Below are positions 18,648-27,304 of a stretch of 64,000 nt of DNA, piece after piece; the first letter of the stretch is position 1; every line of letters starts with the position of its first letter. The DNA is from an uncultured Eubacteriales bacterium (GTDB taxonomy: Bacteria > Bacillota > Clostridia > Christensenellales > Aristaeellaceae). Position numbers and translations under genes: made by a program. Under the pieces are notes generated by a model, which had not been told where the DNA came from, did not search any database, and saw nothing but the letters and a program-made list of their open reading frames with translations. Location of the stretch: NCBI GenBank assembly GCA_902800625.1, contig CADCFG010000007.1, positions 104,296 to 168,295 on the forward strand. Direction: 5' to 3'.

Positions 18648-20174
18648 ATGAAGAATTTGAAGAAGATCATCAGCCTGCTGCTGACCGTTGTGATGCTCAG
18701 CCTGTGCGCGCCTGCACTGGCGGACAATATGCCCCCCGAGCCGCCCTCGGGCGAGATGCCGGAGGGCATGACCCCGCCCGACGGTGAATTTCCCGGCGAG
18801 CCTCCCGAGGGTGGCGCACCCGGCGAGGGTGGCGCGCCCGGCGAGGGCGGCATGCCCGGCGAAGGCGGCCCCGGCGGCATGGGCGGCCCGGGCGGCGGCT
18901 CCAGCCAGCCGGACAGCTACGACGCCGTGAACAGCTACGACGCAGACGCCGAGCTGACCGGGGACATCGAATCCACCGGCACGGACGAGAACGCGGTGCT
19001 GGTCACCGGCGGCAGCGTCACCGTATCGGACGCCACTGTCGCCCGCACCTCCTCCGACTCCACCGGCGGCGACAGCGCCAGCTTCTACGGCGTGGGCGCG
19101 GCCCTGCTGGCCACCGACGGCACCCTGACCGTCACCGATTCCACCATCACTACCGACGCGGCCGGCGGCGCGGGCGTGTTCAGCTACGGCGACGCCGTGG
19201 TCTATGTGAAGGATACCACCATTGAGACCACCCAGGGCACCTCCGGCGGCATCCACGTGGCGGGCGGCGGCACGCTGTACGCCGAGAACCTGACCGTCAC
19301 CACCCAGGGCGGCTCCTCTGCCGCCATCCGCAGCGACCGCGGCAGCGGCACCATGGTGGTCAACGGCGGCAGCTATACCGCCAATGGCTCTGGTTCCCCT
19401 GCGGTCTACGTCACCGCGGACATCACCATTTCCGATGCCGAGCTCACCGCCACCGGCTCCGAGGCGCTGTGCCTGGAGGGCCTGAACAGCGTGAAGCTGT
19501 ACAACTGCACCCTGACCGGCGACATGCCCGACCAGGACCAGAACGACAACACCTGGACCGTCATCCTCTACCAGAGCATGTCCGGCGACGCCCAGGTGGG
19601 CGAGGGCAGCTTCGAGATGGACGGCGGCAAGCTGGTCAGCAAGAACGGCGGCCTGTTCTACACCACCAACACCGACAGCACTTTCGTGCTGCGGGGCGTT
19701 GAGATCGAAGCCAGCGAGGACAGCGAGTACTTCCTGCGCGTCACCGGCAACGCCAACCAGCGCGGCTGGGGCTCCACCGGGGCAAACGGCGCGAACTGCA
19801 CCTTCACCGCCATCCAGCAGACCATGGACGGCGACATCCAGTGGGACAGCATCAGCAACCTGGATCTGTACCTGACGGACGGCAGCACGCTGGTGGGCGC
19901 CATCGTGGACGACGAGAGCTGCGCGGGCGAGGGCGGCGACGGCGCCTGCCATGTGGTGATCGACGAGAGCTCCACCTGGGTCGTCACCGGCGACAGCACC
20001 CTGACGGCGCTGGAGTGCGCGGGCAGCATCGTGGACGATGCGGGCCAGAGCGTGAGCGTCGTCGGCGCGGACGGCACCGTGTACGTGGAAGGCGACAGCG
20101 AGTTCACCATCACCGTGGACAGCTACTCCGCCGAGGCCGACACTACCGGCGCGGGCGCCATCACCGAGGCGTGA
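18648..20174 (+). CDS. Secreted Gly/Pro/Glu-rich beta-helix protein, function unknown
   Basis: 508 aa. A signal peptide (residues 1-25, cleavage ALA-DN) is followed by a low-complexity linker (about 26-90) rich in Pro, Gly and Glu, with repeats of the type PGEGG. The rest is rich in Thr, Ser, Asp and Gly with recurring short strands such as TLTVTDSTITTD and VYVKDTTIETT, the pattern of a right-handed parallel beta-helix. No catalytic motif, LPxTG signal or membrane anchor is visible, so it is probably released or held non-covalently. ATG 18648 follows AAGGAG at 8-9 bases. Similar proteins from gut Clostridia are usually annotated only as hypothetical. Confidence 0.75.
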   Translation: MKNLKKIISLLLTVVMLSLCAPALADNMPPEPPSGEMPEGMTPPDGEFPGEPPEGGAPGEGGAPGEGGMPGEGGPGGMGGPGGGSSQPDSYDAVNSYDADAELTGDIESTGTDENAVLVTGGSVTVSDATVARTSSDSTGGDSASFYGVGAALLATDGTLTVTDSTITTDAAGGAGVFSYGDAVVYVKDTTIETTQGTSGGIHVAGGGTLYAENLTVTTQGGSSAAIRSDRGSGTMVVNGGSYTANGSGSPAVYVTADITISDAELTATGSEALCLEGLNSVKLYNCTLTGDMPDQDQNDNTWTVILYQSMSGDAQVGEGSFEMDGGKLVSKNGGLFYTTNTDSTFVLRGVEIEASEDSEYFLRVTGNANQRGWGSTGANGANCTFTAIQQTMDGDIQWDSISNLDLYLTDGSTLVGAIVDDESCAGEGGDGACHVVIDESSTWVVTGDSTLTALECAGSIVDDAGQSVSVVGADGTVYVEGDSEFTITVDSYSAEADTTGAGAITEA

Positions 20175-20216
20175 CGGGCGCTTGAACCGGCGCAGGGTGA
20201 TAATCCCAATGCCAAA

Positions 20217-20311
20217 AAAGATCCTTCGACTCCGCTTTCGCTCCGCTCAGGATGACAACCATATGGCATATCGTCATTCTGAGCGGAGGCACAGCCGCAG
20301 TCGAAGAATCT
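20217..20311. repeat. Palindromic intergenic repeat, family A copy 5
   Basis: Inverted repeat from AAAGATCCTTCGACTCCGC to GCAGTCGAAGAATCTGC, with core halves GCTCAGGATGACA and CGTCATTCTGAGCGGAGGC. It is in inverted orientation relative to copies 1 and 2 by its loop sequence. Confidence 0.8.
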
Positions 20312-20367
20312 GCTTCTATAGATGGCTATAGGCAACTCCCTGCTGTATCATGTTTGTCATGTCAATC

Positions 20368-20397
20368 AAAAAGCCTTCCCGTAAGGGAAGGCTTTTT
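20368..20397. terminator. Bidirectional terminator
   Basis: A perfect 13-bp stem AAAAAGCCTTCCC / GGGAAGGCTTTTT with loop GTAA. It serves the convergent beta-helix and esterase genes. Confidence 0.85.
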
Positions 20398-20398
20398 C

Positions 20399-21268
20399 TC
20401 ACACAAACCGCATGAACCAGGTGCACTCCTCGTCGTTGCAGCGCGCGCCCTCCACCGAGCGCATGTCGCAGTGGAACACGTGCGCAAGCCGGGTATCCCT
20501 GTCGCCGTAGAACCTGAGCACGAAGGGCACGTCCAGAGCCATCAGCTTCTCCGCCAGCTTCGGCGCGTGGGGCTTGAGGAAGTCGTCGTTGCTGGTCATG
20601 ATGAAGGCGGGCGGGAAGGCGCTGGTGATGTGCTCCATGGGCGTGATCAGCGCCAGCTCCTTCTTCGTACCGCCCTTCGGCAGCAGGTCGGCCATGGCCG
20701 GCTCCTGCCAGTCGTCCCGGAAGGCGTAGGCCCCGCAGTTCAGGCCCACTGCCGTGGGCGCGAAGCCCGCGGGCGGGGCGAAGTCGTACTTCTTGGCGTA
20801 GGCGGGGTTGGTGCAGATGCAGCAGTAGATGGCCAGCATGTGTGCCCCGGCGGAATCGCCAACGGCAAACACGTGCCCGGCATCGAAGCCGTATTCCGCC
20901 GCGTGGGCCAGCATCCAGGCAAACACCGCGTTGGTGTCCTCGATCCCGGCGGGATACTGCCATTCCGGGGCCAGCCGATAGCTGAAGTTCACCACCGCGA
21001 AGCCCCGCTGGGCCAGGCTCATGCAGTAGTACTGATAGCGCTCCTTGTCGCCATAGACCCAGGCCCCGCCGTGGACGCTGACGATCACCGGCAGCGGCTT
21101 CTCCCCGGCGGACAGGGGCCGGTACACGTCCAGCGCCTGCAGCGGGTCAGCGTCCCCGTAGCGGATGTCGTCGAAGCGCACCACGTCGTTGGGCGTGGTC
21201 AGCCCCGCGTCGCGGATGTCGTCCCCGGCCTTGAAATCCCGGCGGGTCTTTTCGCTGTATTCAGACAT
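20399..21268 (-). CDS. Alpha/beta hydrolase (hormone-sensitive-lipase-like esterase)
   Basis: 289 aa cytoplasmic esterase of the alpha/beta hydrolase-3 group. The oxyanion-hole motif is HGGAWVYGD, the nucleophile elbow is GDSAG, and a late Asp and His lie in YGDRDTRLAHVFH. Likely acts on short acyl or carbohydrate esters; substrate unknown. ATG 21268 is preferred over the in-frame GTG 21277 because AAGGAG is 8 bases from the ATG. It is followed closely upstream by the MATE gene (~20-base gap), suggesting one transcript. Confidence 0.88.
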   Translation of the reverse strand: MSEYSEKTRRDFKAGDDIRDAGLTTPNDVVRFDDIRYGDADPLQALDVYRPLSAGEKPLPVIVSVHGGAWVYGDKERYQYYCMSLAQRGFAVVNFSYRLAPEWQYPAGIEDTNAVFAWMLAHAAEYGFDAGHVFAVGDSAGAHMLAIYCCICTNPAYAKKYDFAPPAGFAPTAVGLNCGAYAFRDDWQEPAMADLLPKGGTKKELALITPMEHITSAFPPAFIMTSNDDFLKPHAPKLAEKLMALDVPFVLRFYGDRDTRLAHVFHCDMRSVEGARCNDEECTWFMRFV

Positions 21269-21289
21269 GACACTCACTCCTTATCCGGC

Positions 21290-22651
21290 TCAAGCTTCGG
21301 CTTGAATCCTCTTGTTCCACTTGAGGAAGTAGTAGCTCACCTCGATCACGCAGCAGCAGCACCAGCCCACGGGATAGCCCAGGCCCACCAGCAGCGGCGT
21401 GTTGGCGATGAAGCGGGTGACGGTGAACAGGTAGATCTGCCGGATCACCACGAAGCAGCCGATCATAATCAGCATCGGCGCACGGGAATCCCCCCGGCCG
21501 CGCAGCGCGCCGGCCAGCGTGTGGTTCACGGCGTTGGCGATCAGGAAAAGCGTGTTTGCCCGCATGAACAGCACGCCGAACTCGATCACCGAGGCGTCCT
21601 TGGTGAACAGGCCGATGGCCGGGGCGGCGAACACCACCAGCACCACGGCGATCAGCCCCGTGATGCCCACGGCCAGCAGGATGCTGTCCCGGGTGCCCCG
21701 GTTGGCCCGGTCGTACTGTTTCGCGCCGATGTTCTGGCTGACGAAGGTGGTGGCGGCCATGGCCGTGGACTGCATGGGCAGCATGATGAAGCCGTCCAGC
21801 TTGTTATAGCAGCTCCACCCGGCCATGCAGCTGGAGCCGAAGGTGTTGATATAGCCCTGGACGAACACGTTGGAAAGAGACGTGATCACGCTCTGGATGC
21901 CAGCGGGCAGGCCCACGGCGAAGATCCGCTTCAGCACGCCGCCGTCGATGCGCAGGTCGTGCCAGGTCAGCTTGTAGATCTCCTTCGTCACGGTCAGAAG
22001 CCGCAGCGTCAGCACCGCCGACACCAGCTGGGACAGGATCGTGGCATAGGCCACGCCCTCGATGCCCATGCCAAAGCCCAGCACGAACAGCAGATCCAGC
22101 ACAATGTTGAGTAAGCTCGTCAATATCAGGAACATCAGCGGCCGCGTCGTGTCGCCCACGGCGCGCAGGATGCCGCTGCCGATGTTGTAGATCAAAAGGC
22201 CGGAGATGCCCCAGAAGTAGATGGTCAGGTAGCTCACGGCGCCCTCGAACACGTCGTCCGGCGTGTTCATCAGCCGCAGCATGGGCTTGACGCTCAGCAC
22301 GCCGATGGCCGTGAACGCCGCGCTGAGCAGGAAGGTCATGGCCATGGTGGTCTCGATGGCGGTGTGCAGCCGGTCCATGTCCCTGGCCCCGAAGCGCTGG
22401 GCGATCACCACGCCCGCGCCCACCGAAAAGCCGTTGAAGAAGAACACCAGCATGTTCACGATCATCGTGGTGCTTCCCACGGCGGCCAGGGCTTCCTTGC
22501 CCACGTAGTTGCCCACCACCACGCTGTCCACCGTGTTGTACAGCATCTGGAACACGTTGCCCAGCATCAGCGGCAGCGAAAACAGTATGATCTGCCGGAT
22601 GATCGAACCGCTGGTCATGTCCCGGGTCGCGCTCCCGCGCATCAACGCCAT
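21290..22651 (-). CDS. MATE family efflux transporter 1
   Basis: 453 aa with 12 membrane spans in two related halves. The N-terminal segment IILFSLPLMLGNVFQMLYNTVDSVVVGNYVG is characteristic of the NorM/DinF superfamily. Predicted Na+- or H+-coupled exporter of organic cations or drugs, substrate unknown. GGGAGG lies 7 bases before ATG 22651. First gene of a likely two-gene transcript with the esterase. Confidence 0.92.
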   Translation of the reverse strand: MALMRGSATRDMTSGSIIRQIILFSLPLMLGNVFQMLYNTVDSVVVGNYVGKEALAAVGSTTMIVNMLVFFFNGFSVGAGVVIAQRFGARDMDRLHTAIETTMAMTFLLSAAFTAIGVLSVKPMLRLMNTPDDVFEGAVSYLTIYFWGISGLLIYNIGSGILRAVGDTTRPLMFLILTSLLNIVLDLLFVLGFGMGIEGVAYATILSQLVSAVLTLRLLTVTKEIYKLTWHDLRIDGGVLKRIFAVGLPAGIQSVITSLSNVFVQGYINTFGSSCMAGWSCYNKLDGFIMLPMQSTAMAATTFVSQNIGAKQYDRANRGTRDSILLAVGITGLIAVVLVVFAAPAIGLFTKDASVIEFGVLFMRANTLFLIANAVNHTLAGALRGRGDSRAPMLIMIGCFVVIRQIYLFTVTRFIANTPLLVGLGYPVGWCCCCVIEVSYYFLKWNKRIQAEA

Positions 22652-22685
22652 GCCGCGCCCTCCCTTGTGATAAGTGTGTACCTAT

Positions 22686-22714
22686 ATTATAGGGGAGGAT
22701 GGGGGATTGCGCAA
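22686..22714 (-). promoter_or_regulatory. Promoter of MATE 1
   Basis: On the minus strand TTGCGC, 17 bases, then a perfect TATAAT, 35 bases before the start codon. Confidence 0.65.
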
Positions 22715-22756
22715 GGGGAAAGGCGAGCAAAAGTCGCGTTTGAATAAGAATATATT

Positions 22757-22797
22757 AAAACCGCCGAACCCCGAGAAATCAAGAGGTTGGCGGTTTT
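22757..22797 (-). terminator. Terminator of the restriction-modification island
   Basis: AAAACCGCC(G)AACC pairs with GGTTGGCGGTTTT around a 14-base loop. It is followed on the minus strand by TTTTAATATATTC. It lies 80 bases after the restriction gene and marks the left edge of the A+T-rich island. Confidence 0.7.
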
Positions 22798-22876
22798 GCA
22801 GGATGATTTGTAGATGATTTGTCGCTTGAATGGCTAACCGATACTTGAAGAAATCCGGATTAAGAGACAAAACAAG

Positions 22877-24565
22877 TTAGGCTGCAAGCCAATTCAGGGC
22901 TTTTGCTTTGATTGCTTCATACCATTCTGTTTCACTCTGTGCGGTTGAAGCAATCTGCATAGAATAATCACAAAAGGCTTTTATTTGCTTCGGGTTGGGA
23001 ATATAGCTTGCTCTATGTGACTGTTCTACCATTTTCTCAAAGACTTCAAGTTCAATCGGGATTATAACTGATTTTCCGCCATAATAAGCGATATTCGCAA
23101 GATGAAGCGTAAAGAAATGCGCAATGCAAGAAGGGTTTATTGTTGGCGCAATAAAGAAACAGAATGCTTCTTTACTCTGCTCGCGCTTCACTTTTGCCAA
23201 ATGGCGTGAAACAGGTTCGCCCTCTGATTCATATTGACGTTGCCCCGTTTGCATAGTCACTTCAACAATCAATGAGAAGTCACCATAATCACAAATTATA
23301 TCCGCCATATTCCCGGTTGCTGTTGACAGTGGTTGCCCTTCATCATCAAATTTCAGGTTTGCATGAATATTTCCGCCGTCCAGCATGGTCATTGCACGCC
23401 ATGTATTCCATTCTAACATCAAAGGCACATCATAATAGCCATTCTGCCGGATTTCACTGAACACTTCCATTACATCAGTATAAGCACGATAGTCCTTTAA
23501 CGTTTCCACTTGCTGACTGATTAACGCTTCCTTGCGCTTCCGTGTTGCTTGCCTTAATGCTTTTTTCAGAGTTGGAATATCGCTTGTCTCAATCGTTCGC
23601 GGCGCCAGCAAGCCGAGTCTCGTTACTTCTGCAATAAGGTTCTGCCTGTTGTCAGTATACAGAATGGGTAATTCAGCATTAAAAAGGTATTGTTTATATC
23701 GAGCTTCATCGTCAATGAATACAGGTTTTCGGTCAATGTTAGCAAGGAAAAACTCAACTTCACGTTCCTTTTCAGGGAGTATGGAAAGAGACTTCCCCTT
23801 TTGCGATAGCGACACAATTCCTGTTGCGCGTAAATACCTAAAACAAGCATCTGTATAGTCGCGCAAATTACTCGCTTTTGTTTTGATAAACTTTGCTATT
23901 GAAGTGTCACGGGATTCACGCGTTCTTGTATTTCCAGCTTGTATTTCATCAGCATAGATTTCCATCAATTCGTTGTCGCGGTATTGTCCCATGAACGTTC
24001 TATAACTAATGCGGCAATCTTCTTTTGCTTGCCTAAAATGGCGTATTTTTTCAACTATAGTTTCAAAACCAGAATAGCGCACAAGCTGCATTCCGAAAAT
24101 CATTAGTTCATCAAACGTGATATGCCCTAATGTATAGATAAGCCGGAATATCTCTAAATACGGCTTTACACAGAAATAGCCACTATTATTTGACGTTTCC
24201 GTATGATAAGGGGACGGCAGCTGAAACTTGAGCATTTGACGCAACAACGATTCTTGACATAATTCTTCATCGAGAAAGTTCCGCCCCGCGTCAGTTAAAG
24301 CTATAGTTGGTTTTATATCAACAAACCCTAATGCCTTAGGCCCTCTGTTTATTCTATCTCTTGCGCTAAAAGCTGGGTCAGAAACCGAACCGACACCTTC
24401 AAATCGGGGATCGGTAGCCAAACACGCTATAAATTCTTCTTGACATCTTGTGTTCCATGTTCTGCCGGAAAACTTCTCAACAAACAATTCTATTTCCGGT
24501 TGCATTTTCATTGGTGTTCTGGGGGATGTTATGAAGAATAAGGTTTTTCCTTGCAGTCGTGCCAT
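22877..24565 (-). CDS. AlwI-family type II restriction endonuclease
   Basis: 562 aa. The N-terminal SPRTPMKMQPEIELF...TWNTRCQEEF and the nuclease region NMADIICDYGDFSLIVEVTMQTGQRQYE...EPVSRHLAK match the AlwI/BstNBI family, where the Asp and the Glu of EVT form a PD-(D/E)xK site. AlwI itself recognises GGATC; the specificity here is inferred only. It starts 4 bases after the methyltransferase stop. Codon use is A/T-rich (many AAT, TTT, AAA and ATA), unlike its neighbours, which indicates horizontal acquisition. Confidence 0.82.
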   Translation of the reverse strand: MARLQGKTLFFITSPRTPMKMQPEIELFVEKFSGRTWNTRCQEEFIACLATDPRFEGVGSVSDPAFSARDRINRGPKALGFVDIKPTIALTDAGRNFLDEELCQESLLRQMLKFQLPSPYHTETSNNSGYFCVKPYLEIFRLIYTLGHITFDELMIFGMQLVRYSGFETIVEKIRHFRQAKEDCRISYRTFMGQYRDNELMEIYADEIQAGNTRTRESRDTSIAKFIKTKASNLRDYTDACFRYLRATGIVSLSQKGKSLSILPEKEREVEFFLANIDRKPVFIDDEARYKQYLFNAELPILYTDNRQNLIAEVTRLGLLAPRTIETSDIPTLKKALRQATRKRKEALISQQVETLKDYRAYTDVMEVFSEIRQNGYYDVPLMLEWNTWRAMTMLDGGNIHANLKFDDEGQPLSTATGNMADIICDYGDFSLIVEVTMQTGQRQYESEGEPVSRHLAKVKREQSKEAFCFFIAPTINPSCIAHFFTLHLANIAYYGGKSVIIPIELEVFEKMVEQSHRASYIPNPKQIKAFCDYSMQIASTAQSETEWYEAIKAKALNWLAA

Positions 24566-24569
24566 AGTC

Positions 24570-25433
24570 TCACCCCACGATATAGTTGGTAACTATAATA
24601 TGCTTTGATTCAGACTTGAAGCGGTTACGAATATTGACAGCGTATGATTTTTCATATTCGCCCCGGATTAAATCCCCGTATAATTCTTCTGTTAAGGGTG
24701 TTCTGCCTATAATCATAAGGGCTTTACACTTTAGCAAACGAAAATCAGCAGCTAATCTTCTATGGTCTTGTTCGTCAAAACCATTTCCCTGTGTCGGAAT
24801 ATTGCCATAATCATGAAAAACACAATCATACGGCGGGTCAAGGAACATGAAGTCACGTTCAGTAGCCATATCAAAGATGGCAGAGTAATCCCCTTCATAC
24901 AATTCTGAACGTTGCAGCAAATCTTTATGTTGTGGGGTTATAAGTCGAGTATTGAAGTTTTGATAACGCCCAAAAGGAACGTTGTATTCACCTGCGGCAT
25001 TATACCTAATCATTCCAGAATATGCGGTCTTATTGATGAAGAAATAGATAACAGCATATAAGTATTTTGAAGGTATTTTGCCGTTATACATATCCCTCAA
25101 TTCATAGTACAAAGCTTCGTTTTTGTTTTCTACTCGGTCATCTGGGTGACGTGCTTTAAGCGCGGCATAGTCACGTTGATTAGCTTCATAGATAGACTGA
25201 AGTTCATCTAACTGTCGTCTAACTGTTTCGTAATTATCGCGGATTTGCCTATAGAACAACATAAGGTTAGGATTTATGTCATTGATCAAAGCTCTTTCAG
25301 GGCAAAGATGGAACAGTACAGCCCCGCCGCCTAAAAATGGCTCAAAATACCTATCGAATGAAGCAGGAATATACCGTTCAAAGGCAGGAATTTCCTTCGA
25401 TTTCCCACCACGGTATTTTATCATTGGCTTCAT
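24570..25433 (-). CDS. Dam-type (class D12) DNA adenine-N6 methyltransferase
   Basis: 287 aa. The AdoMet motif FEPFLGGGAVLFHLCP and catalytic DPPYDCVFHDY (motif IV) are intact. YRGGKSKEI at the N-terminus and FGRYQNFN are typical of Dam/D12 enzymes. It probably methylates GATC or a sequence containing it, protecting DNA from the adjacent AlwI-like nuclease. A single palindromic-site methylase could cover both strands of an asymmetric GGATC site. ATG 25433 follows AAGGGG. The same A+T-rich composition as the nuclease gene. Confidence 0.88.
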   Translation of the reverse strand: MKPMIKYRGGKSKEIPAFERYIPASFDRYFEPFLGGGAVLFHLCPERALINDINPNLMLFYRQIRDNYETVRRQLDELQSIYEANQRDYAALKARHPDDRVENKNEALYYELRDMYNGKIPSKYLYAVIYFFINKTAYSGMIRYNAAGEYNVPFGRYQNFNTRLITPQHKDLLQRSELYEGDYSAIFDMATERDFMFLDPPYDCVFHDYGNIPTQGNGFDEQDHRRLAADFRLLKCKALMIIGRTPLTEELYGDLIRGEYEKSYAVNIRNRFKSESKHIIVTNYIVG

Positions 25434-25476
25434 ACACTACACCCCTTTTGATTGCTGGGTAGAACAAACCAATATA

Positions 25477-25505
25477 AGTATAGCATATTTCTGCCAGCTT
25501 TTCCA
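25477..25505 (-). promoter_or_regulatory. Promoter of the restriction-modification operon
   Basis: On the minus strand TGGAAA, 17 bases, then TATACT, with an extended TGC before the -10. Confidence 0.6.
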
Positions 25506-25537
25506 GTTAAGAATAAACAGGCGGATTCATACAAAAC

Positions 25538-25570
25538 GCGGCAGGCACGGAACAATTCCATACCTGCCGC
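25538..25570. other. GC-rich hairpin at the right edge of the restriction-modification island
   Basis: GCGGCAGG and CCTGCCGC form an 8-bp stem around a 17-base interval. The surrounding 25.51-25.70 kb has no supported gene and mixed composition, so the junction of the island lies about here. Confidence 0.4.
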
Positions 25571-25710
25571 CGCTGTCAAAGGTTCCGCCGCGCCAGTCGT
25601 GCGCAGTACAGCTTCAAGTCCTCTTTTCGGCCTTCATAGCTGTCTGTCCAGGTAAGTTGTACAGTACACCGTTACAGCGGATAACATGGGCACCGTAACA
25701 CATTAAATGT

Positions 25711-27123
25711 TCAGATCTCTTCCACCTTGATCAGGTTCGTGTTTCCGCTCTTGCCGTTGGTGACGCCGCCGGTGATGACGATCTTGTCGCCGGGCTTGAG
25801 GCCCAGCTTTTCCCGGGCCAGCTGGGTGGCCACGAAGAACAGCACGTCGGTGGAGGTGTATTCGATGCTCAGCGCGGGCAGCACGCCCCAGCTCAGGGCC
25901 AGCTTGCGCATGGCGGCCTCGCTGGTGGTGACGCCCAGGATGTCCACCGGGGCGCGGAAGCGGGAGATCATGCGCACGGTCCTGCCGGACAGGGAGCAGG
26001 CCACGATGGCCTTGGCGCCCACGTCGATGGCCATGGCGCACACGGCATGGCTGATGGCGTCCACGGTGTTGTGGGTAACGAACTGGGTGTCGTGGAAGCG
26101 CTGGGCGTAGTCGATCTTCTTCTCGGTGGCCTCGGCGATCTTCGCCATCACGGCCACGGCCTCCACCGGGTGCTTGCCCGCGGCGGTCTCGCCGGAGAGC
26201 ATGATGGCGCTGGTGCCGTCGTACACGGCGTTGGCCACGTCGGAGATCTCGGCGCGGGTGGGCCGGGCGTTGTAGATCATGCTTTCCAGCATCTCCGTGG
26301 CGGTGATCACCCGCTTGCCGATCAGGCGGCACTTGGTGATCAGCTGCTTCTGCACGGCGGGCAGCTCCTCATAGGGGATCTCCACGCCCATGTCGCCGCG
26401 GCCGATCATGATGCCCTCGCAGGCGGTGCAGATCTCCTCGATGTTGTCGATGCCGGACTGGTTCTCCAGCTTGGCGATCAGGCTGATCTTCCCGCCGCCA
26501 TTGGCATCCAGGAATTCGCGCACGTCCAGAAGGTCCTGCTTGCGGCTCACGAAGGAGCAGGCCACGAAGTCCACGCCGTTTTGGATGCCGAACAGCAAAT
26601 CGCGCTTGTCGGCTTCGGACAGGTAGATCTGGTTCAGCACCTTGCCGGGGAAGGACATGCTCTTGCGGTCGGACAGCTCGCCGCCGATGGCCACGCGACA
26701 GTGGATCTCGCCGCCCTCGATGCGCTCCACGTCCAGCGCCAGCAGGCCGTTGGCCAGCAGCACCCGGTCGCCCGGCTCCAGGTCGTCCGCCAGGCCTTCG
26801 TAGTTCACGGACACCCGCGTCTCGTCGCCGATCACGTCGTTGACGCACAGCGTGAATTCCTCGCCCTCGACGAGATTGATTTTGCCGTTCTTGAAGGTCT
26901 TGATGCGGTATTCCGGGCCCTTGGTGTCCAGCATAATGGCGATGGGTAGCCCCAGCTTTTCCCGAACGCCGCGGATGGTCTCGATCTTTTGAAGGTGCTC
27001 CTCGTGGGTGCCGTGGGAGAAGTTGATGCGGGCGATGTTCATGCCCGCCTGGCACATCGCGGTCAATACCTCTTCGGACTGGCTGGCCGGGCCGATGGTG
27101 CAGATGATCTTGGTCTTGCGCAT
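25711..27123 (-). CDS. pyk: Pyruvate kinase
   Basis: Converts PEP and ADP to pyruvate and ATP, the last glycolytic step. 470 aa, the length without the C-terminal PEP-utiliser extension found in Bacillus. Motifs include TKIICTIGPASQSEE, MLDTKGPEYR, the K-E loop ISLIAKLENQSGIDN and MIGRGDMGVEIP. The catalytic segment ATEMLESMIYNARPTRAEISDVANAVYDGTSAIMLSGETA spans about residues 278-320. GAGGTG lies 6 bases before ATG 27123. Divergent from gpsA. Confidence 0.96.
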   Translation of the reverse strand: MRKTKIICTIGPASQSEEVLTAMCQAGMNIARINFSHGTHEEHLQKIETIRGVREKLGLPIAIMLDTKGPEYRIKTFKNGKINLVEGEEFTLCVNDVIGDETRVSVNYEGLADDLEPGDRVLLANGLLALDVERIEGGEIHCRVAIGGELSDRKSMSFPGKVLNQIYLSEADKRDLLFGIQNGVDFVACSFVSRKQDLLDVREFLDANGGGKISLIAKLENQSGIDNIEEICTACEGIMIGRGDMGVEIPYEELPAVQKQLITKCRLIGKRVITATEMLESMIYNARPTRAEISDVANAVYDGTSAIMLSGETAAGKHPVEAVAVMAKIAEATEKKIDYAQRFHDTQFVTHNTVDAISHAVCAMAIDVGAKAIVACSLSGRTVRMISRFRAPVDILGVTTSEAAMRKLALSWGVLPALSIEYTSTDVLFFVATQLAREKLGLKPGDKIVITGGVTNGKSGNTNLIKVEEI

Positions 27124-27169
27124 GGTATCACCTCATATTGTTGATGTGGGTACAAACAAATCCATTATT

Positions 27170-27198
27170 ATTTTAGCATGGCGGGCGAGCGCTGTAAA
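27170..27198 (-). promoter_or_regulatory. Promoter of pyk
   Basis: On the minus strand TTTACA, 17 bases, TAAAAT, 47 bases before the start codon. Confidence 0.6.
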
Positions 27199-27243
27199 GG
27201 CAGGCGGGAAAATTGGCGGATTCTTTGTGTCGGGCCCGGGGGA

Positions 27244-27272
27244 TTGCGAAAAGCGGACAAATGGAGTATACT
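27244..27272 (+). promoter_or_regulatory. Promoter of gpsA
   Basis: TTGCGA, 17 bases, TATACT, 33 bases before the start codon. Confidence 0.6.
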
Positions 27273-27304
27273 GGAGAGAGCAATGGAGCCGGGAGGCGGA
27301 AGAA

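Noticed and set aside
27008..27304. N-terminal extension of GpsA to 27008
   Set aside because: The extension runs antisense through the pyk start and its promoter and has no similarity to the family.
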